From: an uncultured Clostridia bacterium
GTDB lineage: Bacteria; Bacillota; Clostridia; Christensenellales; UBA1242
Length of the DNA stretch: 64,000 bases
Direction: 5' to 3'
Assembly (NCBI GenBank): GCA_934747965.1
Contig: CAKVHI010000001.1
Coordinates: 186,001-250,000, forward strand
Position numbers and translations under genes: made by a program. Below, piece by piece: positions 28,095 to 37,700 of this stretch (within the stretch, counting starts at the first letter, position 1; the number at the start of each line of letters is the position of its first letter). The notes below the pieces were generated by a model. The model had not been told where the DNA came from, made no database searches, and saw nothing but the letters and a program-made list of their open reading frames with translations.

Positions 28095-29190
28095 ATGATT
28101 AATTTAGAATACTTTAATGAAATAAAAAATAAGATTAATTCAATTAAGGAGTGTCTTTGACAAGAAAAACAATGAATTAAACATTTTGCAAAACAAACTT
28201 AACAGCATCACAAATTTTTCAAACAATCCCGAGTTGATTGAAATAAACAAAAAAATATCAAGCATTTTGAATGACAAAAATGATTTTGAAAATATAGAAA
28301 AAAAATTTTTGGACATAACGCAAAACTTAAATTTAAAATTTGAAAGTGCTGATGACCAACTTGATTTTGAAAACATGTTAAACCAAGAAATTGAAGAAGT
28401 TTTGATAAAAACAAACAAACTTTTTTTATTAACTCTTTTAAATGATGAATACGACAATATGAATGCAATAATATCATTTCATTCGGGTGCGGGTGGAACA
28501 GAAAGTTATGATTTTGTTCAGATGCTAGTAAGAATGATTAATCGCTATTCACAAAACAACAACTTTAAAACAATAATTTTAGACCAAGTTTTGGATGATA
28601 ACGGGATTAAAAGTTTAACATTAAAAGTTTGTGGTGAAAATGCTTATGGACTTTTTAAGGGCTTAAAAGGTGTTCACAGACTTGTTAGAATTTCGCCTTT
28701 TGATGCAAACAAACGCCGCCATACAACATTTGCTTCTGTTGAAGTTCTGCCAGAAATTGAAAACGACAATGTGGTTGAAATTAATAATGATGACCTTAAA
28801 ATTGACACTTACCGGTCTGGCGGAGCCGGCGGGCAACATGTTAATAAAACAGAAAGTGCAATAAGAATAACACACATCCCTACAGGTATAGTCGTATGCT
28901 GTCAAAACGAACGCAGTCAAATTCAAAATAAAGAACAAGCCCTTAAAATTTTAAAAAGCAAATTGCTTGCAATAAAAAACGAACAGCATCTTGACAAAAT
29001 TTCTGAAATTTCGGGCAAAAATCTAAAGATTGAATGGGGAAATCAAATAATTAGTTATGTGTTTTGCCCATACACTTTAGTTAAAGACCACAGAACAGGT
29101 TATGAAACAAGCAATGTTCAAACTGTTTTAGATGGAAGTTTACAAAATCTTGTTCTTGCATACTTAATCAAAAAGGCAAAGAAAGAATGA
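28095..29190 (+). CDS. prfB: Peptide chain release factor 2, made by programmed +1 frameshift
   Basis: RF2 reads UGA and UAA stop codons and releases the peptide. The frame from ATG 28095 has 21 codons, then CTT TGA C; after a +1 slip at CTT the frame continues from 28159 to the TAG-free main frame ending at 29190, giving 364 aa, the normal RF2 length. The RF2-specific SPF anticodon motif is in RISPFDANKRR, and the catalytic GGQ in GGAGGQHVNKTES. AAAGG precedes the ATG. The presence of RF2 agrees with UGA being a normal stop in this genome. Confidence 0.97.
28146..28161 (+). promoter_or_regulatory. prfB programmed +1 frameshift site
   Basis: Internal Shine-Dalgarno AAGGAG at 28146-28151, three bases, then CTT TGA C at 28155-28161. 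Spacing and slippery codon are the same as in E. coli prfB. Low RF2 slows termination at UGA and favours the shift, which makes more RF2. Confidence 0.95.
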
Positions 29191-29211
29191 GCAACTAAGA
29201 TTTAGTTTATC

Positions 29212-29242
29212 AAAAAAAGCAGACAATATGTCTGCCTTTTTG
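29212..29242. terminator. Shared bidirectional terminator, prfB/recD2
   Basis: Stem GCAGACA/TGTCTGC with a three-base loop, flanked by A and T runs, between convergent prfB and recD2. Confidence 0.88.
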
Positions 29243-29278
29243 TTTGACAAGTAATTTGAAAATTGAGCATAAATTATA

Positions 29279-31522
29279 CTAAATTTTATTATAGATATTA
29301 ATAAAATTTTTGTCTTCATCAATTAAAAAATCTTTTAAGTAACTATATCTTTTTGCTTGATAATTGTTTCTTATCATTCGTTTTAAATTCGTCTTATTTC
29401 CAACAAGGACAACTGTCTTTTTTGCTCTAGTTACACCTGTATACAACAAATTGCGTGTCAAAATCATGCTTGGTCCACTAATTATTGGCATAACTACAAC
29501 GTCAAATTCACTGCCCTGACTTTTGTGAATTGTTATTGCATAACTTAGGGTCAATTCAAGCAAATTTTGTCTTTCATAAATTGCTTTTCTTCCGTCTTCA
29601 AACAAAACAGTAACTTGATTATCGTTTAAATTTATATCTTCAATAATGCCAATATCGCCGTTAAAAACGCCAACACCTTCTTCGGTGTAATATTCGCTAG
29701 CCTGCCTTTTCCAACTTTGCTCGTAATTATTTGTTGTTTGCATAACCTTATCCCCAAGCCTATAAATTACATTTTCAGTTATGATTTCAGGTTTAAATTC
29801 ATCCTTTGGATTTATTCTTTCTTGAAGGGCTTTATTTAGATTATCTATTCCACAAACGGCATTTTTCATTGGTGCCAAAACTTGAATTTTAAGCGGGTCA
29901 ATATTCAAAAAGTTTGGAAGTCTTGTAAGCACCAAATCAATAACAGTTTTAGCGATCTCTGTAGGATCATCTTTTGATTCAAAAAAGAAATCTTTTGATT
30001 GATTGTCAATAATTGGCATTTCGCCTTGATTTATTGCATGAGCATTAGAAATAATCAAACTTTTTGAATCTTGTCTGTAAATTTCTGTAAGCATAGAAAC
30101 ATCAACAACCCCACTATTCAAAATATCCGCCAAAACATTTCCTGCACCAACGCTTGGAAGTTGGTCTTTGTCGCCCACCAAAACAACTTGACTTCCTTTT
30201 TTGACGGCCTTTAAAAGATGATAAAAAATGTTTACATCGACCATAGAAACTTCATCAACGATGATAGTGTCGGCATTAAGCGGATTTAGTTCATTACGAT
30301 TAAACAAATTTATATTGTCATCCTTAAAGTTAAGTTCAAGTGCCCTGTGGATTGTGCTTGCTTGTTCGCCCGTGCTTTCATTCAGCCTTTTACTAGCCCG
30401 CCCAGTAGGAGCAAGCAAAGCAAATTTTTTGTTTTGAAGTTTTAATAAATAAATCAAACACTTAACAATCGTGGTCTTTCCAGTTCCAGGACCACCAGTA
30501 ATTACCGAAAACCCTGAATTAATGCTTTTTTTAACTGCTTCAATTTGTTTTTCATGCAAATTGATTTTGTTTTGTTTTTCAAATTCTTCAATTTCTTTTT
30601 CAGGATTAAACTTGTCGAACATATATGTGTTTTTTAATGCCACAATTTTGTTTGCAATACTTTTTTCCATTTTAAAGTATTTGGCAAGACAAACATTAAC
30701 ACCATCTTTATCTTCAACTAAACAAACAAGGTTTTCAATGCTTAAATTTAAAAGCAAATCATCAAGCCTTTTTTCTATCAAAAAGATTGCAATTTTTAAA
30801 AGTTTGCTTGTTTCAACAAATAATTCTTTTTTTGGAAGATAAGTGCTTCCATCTCTTTCGCTTGTTTCTTTCAAAATATGCAAAAGCCCTGCCCTAAGTC
30901 TGTAATCACTTTTTTCATTAATTCCAACTTTTTTTGCAATATTATCTGCACTTAAAAACCCAATCCCGTCTACATCTTCAATAAGTTTGTAAGGATTTTC
31001 TGTGATAATTTTTTGAGTTTTGTCGCCATAAATATTAAAAATTTTGATAGCAAGATTTGTTGAAATATCATAAGATTGCAAAAACATTATTGCATTTTGC
31101 ATCACTCTCAAATCTTCATAAGCCTCATGAATTTGCACTGCTTTTGCTGGGCTTACACCTCTAACTTCAACAAGTTTTTGCGGGTTAAATTGAATAATGT
31201 CTAGCGTTGTTTCTTTAAACTTGCTAACAATGTTTAGTGCTGTAACAGGTCCAACGCCCTTAATAAGTCCACTCCCCAAATATTTAATTATTCCGTCTAT
31301 ACTTGTTGGAGCTTTAACTTTCACTTTAGAAACTTTAAATTGGTCGCCATATCTTTTGTTTTTTATCATTTCACCTTCAAGTTCAACATTTTGACCAGCA
31401 GAAACTATGGGAAATCTGCCCACACAAGTAAGCATTTCACCCATAACATCACAAACAGTAACTGTATAGCCATTAAGGTCATTTCTGAAAACAACTTCTT
31501 CAATTTCAGCACTAATTTTCAT
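29279..31522 (-). CDS. recD2: RecD2-type SF1B DNA helicase
   Basis: 5'-3' DNA helicase of organisms without RecBC, with roles in repair and fork processing. It has 747 aa. The N-terminal OB-like region is followed by tandem helix-hairpin-helix segments (for example LIKGVGPVTALNI and VEDVDGIGFLSADNIA). Walker A GGPGTGKTTI lies near residue 345, with VDEVSMVD, GDKDQLPSVGAGNVL and the C-terminal TIHKSQGSEFD and TGVTRAKK motifs. The ATG has no ribosome site but lies six bases after the -10 of a fully consensus-spaced promoter, so leaderless. Confidence 0.95.
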   Translation of the reverse strand: MKISAEIEEVVFRNDLNGYTVTVCDVMGEMLTCVGRFPIVSAGQNVELEGEMIKNKRYGDQFKVSKVKVKAPTSIDGIIKYLGSGLIKGVGPVTALNIVSKFKETTLDIIQFNPQKLVEVRGVSPAKAVQIHEAYEDLRVMQNAIMFLQSYDISTNLAIKIFNIYGDKTQKIITENPYKLIEDVDGIGFLSADNIAKKVGINEKSDYRLRAGLLHILKETSERDGSTYLPKKELFVETSKLLKIAIFLIEKRLDDLLLNLSIENLVCLVEDKDGVNVCLAKYFKMEKSIANKIVALKNTYMFDKFNPEKEIEEFEKQNKINLHEKQIEAVKKSINSGFSVITGGPGTGKTTIVKCLIYLLKLQNKKFALLAPTGRASKRLNESTGEQASTIHRALELNFKDDNINLFNRNELNPLNADTIIVDEVSMVDVNIFYHLLKAVKKGSQVVLVGDKDQLPSVGAGNVLADILNSGVVDVSMLTEIYRQDSKSLIISNAHAINQGEMPIIDNQSKDFFFESKDDPTEIAKTVIDLVLTRLPNFLNIDPLKIQVLAPMKNAVCGIDNLNKALQERINPKDEFKPEIITENVIYRLGDKVMQTTNNYEQSWKRQASEYYTEEGVGVFNGDIGIIEDINLNDNQVTVLFEDGRKAIYERQNLLELTLSYAITIHKSQGSEFDVVVMPIISGPSMILTRNLLYTGVTRAKKTVVLVGNKTNLKRMIRNNYQAKRYSYLKDFLIDEDKNFINIYNKI

Positions 31523-31528
31523 GACAAT

Positions 31529-31557
31529 ATAATAACAAATTTAAAACATATTGTCAA
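31529..31557 (-). promoter_or_regulatory. Promoter of recD2, predicted leaderless
   Basis: TTGACA at 31552-31557, 17-base spacer, TGTTATTAT extended -10 (TATTAT at 31529-31534), six bases, ATG at 31522. Confidence 0.8.
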
Positions 31558-31732
31558 ACGCAAAAGCATTCCAAATCATTAAACAATTTTATAAAATTGA
31601 ATTTTCAACTTTATGTAAAATTAACTATTTAATAGAAAAAAGTTAACCAAGCGTTTTATTTATTTTTAAATAATTAATAAATTAACAATACAACATCTTA
31701 TAGATTATTAAACATATTGTGAAATGATATAT

Positions 31733-31767
31733 AAAAAACATAAACTAGGCTTTAGTTTATGTTTTTT
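31733..31767 (-). terminator. Intrinsic terminator of the giant-protein operon
   Basis: Fifteen-base-pair stem AAAAAACATAAACTA/TAGTTTATGTTTTTT with a five-base loop, directly after the stop of the 31771-38754 gene. The 31558-31732 region shows no gene. Confidence 0.85.
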
Positions 31768-31770
31768 AAT

Positions 31771-34700
31771 TTAATTATCTTCCCAAATAGGTTGTAATGT
31801 TATGTTAGAATTAATAACCATACTTGTTGTGCCGTTATAAGAATCAGTATTATAATTTTTAACACTTTCTCCCCAAGCCACAGTTTTAAAATCACAATCT
31901 TTTGCAATAAAGCCAACCTTATAGTTGTAAGTTGCAGTTGCAACATAATCACTAAAGTTTATTGTTGTGCCTTTAACAACTTTAATTTTGTTTGTTCCCG
32001 AAGTGTTAGAAACACTAGACATAGATTTTTTAGTTCCGTCTTTTACCCAACCTTTAGGTCGTGCCCAACAAACATTAAATGTAACTGTACAATAATCAGT
32101 AACTTCCCATTTAGCCACAAAGGTTAAGTTTTGTGCTTTCATTGTGTAGTCTGTTGTGATAACAAGGTTTGAATCATTTAACACATAACCTTTAAACACA
32201 TATTCAGTTGTGTAATCGCCTTTATTTTCTGGGTTTTTACTAAATTGAGTTAAACTTATTTTTTCGCCTTCATAGGCTTCAAAACTTTGTGAGTAATTTT
32301 GACCACTAACATTTGTGTAATCAGATGTTATTTTAACATTGAATTTGTTTCGAGCATACCAAATGCTGTTACTTGTTACGACAAATGTTTCTAACTGTGA
32401 ATTTTCTTCAAAGTTTGAAGATGTGTAGTACTTTGTGCTGTCATTAAAACAATCTAGTGCAGGGAAAATAAATTCCTTATCTGCTTCAACTTTTCCGTCA
32501 TAAACAACACTTCCTGCGCTATAAATTTTTAGACTGAAAGTTTTTGTAATTTTTTCTTCCCACACAGCGTAAAGTGTTAGGGTGCTGTTTTCAATTATAT
32601 CTTTTGTGAAAATTGTTCCGTCAAGAGTTTTCCAGCCCTTAAAAATTTTAAGCAAAGATGTGTTTTCATCAATTTGAATTTCAACATTTTGAACAACAGG
32701 TAAAGTTAATTTGTCGCCAACAAACCCAGTTACATCTCTAACCGCAACATCACAGTTTGTTTCAAAATGAATAACTGCATAATGTTTGGTTGAAATTAAT
32801 TCATATTTAGCATACAATGTCAAATCATATCTTGTGAAACTATCACCCAAAAATTCATTTGTAAAATCGGTATCTAAAAACCAACCTGCAAATTTATATT
32901 CTTTCTTGGTTATACTATCATCTTCAACTATGTTGTTCATTTTAGGCTTATTTAAAGGCGAAGCAATATTACCCGTTTCAACAGAAACTACTTTGTTGTT
33001 GCAAACAAAAGTAACAGTCCTTGTTCCAGAATTTTCTTGCCTCCACGCTTTTGAGCCTTCTTTTTCATACTCGCCGTCTAAACCGAAATTGTTGTTTTTA
33101 TATAAATTTGAAATTTCACTAATTTCAGAAAGATTTAAACTTGAATTAAGGTCTGTCAAATATAACCCACTATCAGAGTTTGAATTTTCTGTTCTGATAA
33201 TCATCAAGTCATCAAGAAGTCTTAAATCTAAGTCTAAACGATGAAGGTAATCTTTATTGAAAGTTTGAGCATTATTAAGAGTTGTTAAGACTAAAGTTAA
33301 AGTTCCAATATCATCATTATGTGCAAGTTCTTTTAGGTTGACTTTAATTGTATGACTAGTATTTGATTTTGAATATTGCTCAATTATATTTCCGTAATCA
33401 GTTTTACCTGTGTAAGACTTGCTTTTTTCAATTGCTTCATCAATTTTTGTTTGAATAGAATCTGTAAATCCCATTAAATATTGAACATAATAAGATAAAT
33501 TATCAAACAAAGTTTGCGAAGTTACTTTTGTAGTTCTTATAAGTTCTTTATATGCGCCCCACTTTTCATCACGAGTTTTTAAATAGATTTCGCCATCTTT
33601 ATAGCAAATTGTGATTGTTCTGTAGCGGGCTGAAATTGCACCTAAACCTGTTCCTCCAACACCGTTGGTGTTTTTGTTGTTTACTAAGCCTATCAAAGGA
33701 TAGCCAGTTAAAGCTACTTCAACAGTAGGTTTTTTATTTTCATCGAGTTTAATTTTTGCATCAACATTTATTGTTGCAGCCTTAATTTCTAAACTACCAA
33801 GTTTTATGTCTAACTTAACTTTTCCGTTAATATGCCAATCATTCAAGTTTGAGGTGTTGACAAAAGCTCTTAGCAAATCTTTAGAATTTGACAAATCAAT
33901 ATATTTGTCTTTGCTTTGGCAAGTTTTAACATTATCAAAATCATTTATGTTTATCGTTACATTGATATATTCATCGCTCACGCCATAAACATAAAGGTTA
34001 TTCACAACAATGCTTGTAATTTTTTTGTCTACATAATTTAATTTTATAACAACATCTTTATCTTTTGCATATTCGCCAAGCTTTTCAGCCTTAAGAGTTA
34101 TTGCAAAATATTCATCAGTTACTTCAAAACCTTTGATAAATTCAATATAAGAAAGTGGATTTTGAAGTTCAATTTTTGGCATTATGGTTGACAAATTGCT
34201 TGAATCAATGTCTTCCTTTGTTAAAAATTCATTTAAAAATGGAATAGATTGTGTGTCAACATTAAACGCACTGCACGCTATTGACAATATTTCTTGCAAC
34301 GCTTGTTCTTTTATTGAAATTTTAAGTCCAGTTTCACCACCATAGCAGAAATATAAAGCTTTGTTTTCGTAGTAAACAGTAATTTGTTCCTTTAATCCCA
34401 AAACATCAACATAAGCATTAAGCATACTTGTTATGTCAAGGTCGGCGGTTATCGACAATGTGCTGTTTAGTGAATTGTTCACAAATTTTTCAATTTCGCC
34501 TGAAATGCTATATTTTTTTGATTTAATCAAATTGTAAGTGCTTTCAATTAAATTAGTAAAGATTGTGTAAGGTCTGTATTCATTTTTGTTAATAACTTCA
34601 ATATCTTTATCAAATCTTCCGCAATATATTGTTGCTTTTCTGTTATCTTGAACAAATTCAATTTGATTTATAAGTTCATCAAACATAACTTTAATCTGCA

Positions 34701-37700
34701 AATTGTTAGGCAATTCTATTGTTGCACTCTCAGTTGTGCAAATAAAAGATTTTATAAAATCAAAGTCAATTTCATCAAATGATTTTGTCGATAACATTTT
34801 ATTTATGTCAAAATCAATATTTGTTTCAAGCATTTGATTTATCCATGCAATAATATCATTTATTTCAAGCAAATTAAAATGTACTTTTATTGAAGCGATG
34901 TCTAAATAAACATCTTTATCATAAATATATGCATTAATTTTTAAGCCCTTAAATGTTGTAAAAATATGACCTGTTAGTTTATCGTCTTTATAACTTAATT
35001 CGTAATCAATATTTAATTGATTATCTTCTCCGAACATATTAATTGTAACATCTATATTTCCGTTTAAAGACAAATCTTTAACCGTATTATAAACTGCCCT
35101 TATTAAGTTTGCAGAATTTGACAAATCAATAAAATCTTGACTGTTTACTTTTTCAATTTCTTCAAATTCTTTAACTGCAATTATTGCATTGATATATTCA
35201 TTATTTCCAACATAAAGGTTGTCAACAACAAGACTTGAGATGATTGCATCTTTATAAGAAATTACAATTTTTACATCCTTATCTTTTGCATATTCGCCAA
35301 GTTTTTCTGACTTCAAAATTATAACAAATTTACTATCATCGACACTGATTTCTTTGATATATTCAAGGTAGTTTAATGGATTTTCAATTTCAATCTTTGG
35401 AAGGATTGTTGATAAATCGCTTGAATCAATATTCTCTTTTTCTAAAAATTCGCCTAGTAAAGGCACAGAATTAACATCAATATTTAATATACTGCAAACT
35501 ACAGATAAAATATTTTGAATTGCCTGTTCTTTTATTGAAATTTTTAAGTGATTATTTGTTCCATAATCAACAAACAAAGTTTTGTTTTGATAATCTATTT
35601 TTATATTTTGGTCAAGACCTAAAATTTTTGCGCTCAAATTTAAGCCATTGTTTAAATCCAATTTAACATTAGAAGTAATTTCTTTGCTCAAAACATTATC
35701 ATTAAATTTAGATATTGTTGCATCTAGTGCTGTTTTCTTTGTTTTTATTAAGTTTAATGTGCTTTTTATTAGGTTAGTAAAAATTGTATAATCTTTATAA
35801 TCTTCTTCAAACAAATCATCAAAATTAATTTCTTCAAAATTTGTACAATTAATTGTTGCTGTTTTTTGACCGTTAAAGAATTTAACTTGATTTATAAATT
35901 CATCAAAACAAACTTGAATTTCAAAGCCGTTTTTAAATTCAACACTCGCAAAATTATTATTTGCACTTAAAGATTTTATAACATCAAAATTAATTTCTTT
36001 TATTTTGTCTTGTAAGTTTATATTTTTAAAATCAAAATCAATGTTAGCATCAAAATTTTCGTTAGCAAAATTTATTATTTCAGGAATTTCATCTATGTTA
36101 AAGTGGACTTTTATTCCTAACAAATTAATGTAAATATCTTTGTTTACTATGTATGCGTCAATGTTTAGGCCTTTAAAGGTCGTGAATATCTTTCCTTTAA
36201 GAACATTATCCACAAAACTTAGCGCATAATTTATGTCAAAATGATTATCTTCGCCAAACAAACTAACAACAACATCTATATTTCCGCTTATACTTCTATT
36301 TTTTAATGTATTTTTTAAAGATTTTAGTAATGGTTTTAATTGATATAAGTCAATATATCCTAGCATTTCTGATTTTTCAAAGTAATTTGTTAAAGTGACA
36401 ACGCCATTAGCACCAAAGCCATCAAAATCGACTTTCAAATTGTCTAAATCAACATTCAAACTTATTGCATCATAAATAAGTTTCAAGCCCGAATTGCTGA
36501 CTATTATTTTTGTTTTTTCAAAAATTTCATCAACATCGACAGTCGTAAAGTTTTGCTTAATTTCACCAATGTCAACTAAATTTAAACTTTTTACTATATC
36601 AACAAATTCGTCAAGACCACATTTAACTTTTAGATTGTCGAAATTAATAAATGCCGTATTATTTTGGAAATCAACTATCAAGTTCTTATTCAAAATTTTT
36701 GTTTCAAAATGGGCAATAATTTCGCCACTTAAAACTTCAAATTTCCCTAATACTTTGTAATTTTTATATTCAAAATCAACATCAAAAGCAAGGTCATTAC
36801 CCAAAATAACATCTTTTAATTTCAAGCCAAATTTAACAAGGCTTTCCAAACTTTGATAGTTTTCGGTTATTTCATATCTAATTTCTTCAAATTCTGTTGG
36901 TTTTATATTAAAACTTATTTCATCGTTTTTAACAATAATTCCAACGATATTATTGTTAAGTCTGTCAAATTCAAAATCAAAAGATGATTTATTTGAATCT
37001 TGAGTGTTTAATTTATTAACATTTTCAGTTAATGTGTCTGGACTTTCAATAAATTCTTTAAGTCTGTCTTTTATATTATCTATTGAAATTATATTTTCAA
37101 ATATGTTTTCTTCACTTAAAATATTATAAACTTCACTTAGTTTACCTTTCAATTTCAAAACTTTATCAATTTCAACATAGCAATCATCTTCAAATATTGA
37201 AATTAAAATTTGTTTGTTCAAAGCTTTTATTTTTAATTGAGCTTTTTTGCTTTGTCTAAAATCTAATTTAACTGCTATTTTTGCATTAATGTCTTTGATT
37301 TTAGCATCAACATCAAATGCCAAAGTCTTATTATCAAAAATACCTGATTTTAGCATTTCAAACAAATCTTCATCAAAGATATTTTTAAATTCACTTTGAT
37401 TAACAACAATTTCTTCAATTTCTTCATCAAGTGAAATATTCAACTTAACATTATCGCCATAACTAAAAGTCAAGTTGCTAAGTTTTGAATTTTCGCACTC
37501 CAAAGCAAAATCAGCTTTATTATATTCAAAACTTAATCGGTTTTCATCAATTTGAAGTTTAGAAATCAAGCCCATAATTTCTGTAAGTTTTAAGTCATTA
37601 AATTTTGAAATTATTTCACTTGCACTAAATGAAGGAATACCAATAGTTTTTCCAAACAAACCACAATAAAATTTTATGTTATCTAAAATTTTGTTTGTGT

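Noticed and set aside
28158..28160. In-frame TGA near the start of prfB as evidence of a UGA=Trp code
   Set aside because: It is the programmed frameshift stop; other genes here end in TGA and Trp is coded by TGG.
30471..30842. Open frame on the plus strand inside recD2, and similar long frames opposite mnmE, tsaD and the P-type ATPase
   Set aside because: They are opposite-strand shadows of conserved genes, without ribosome sites or recognisable protein features.
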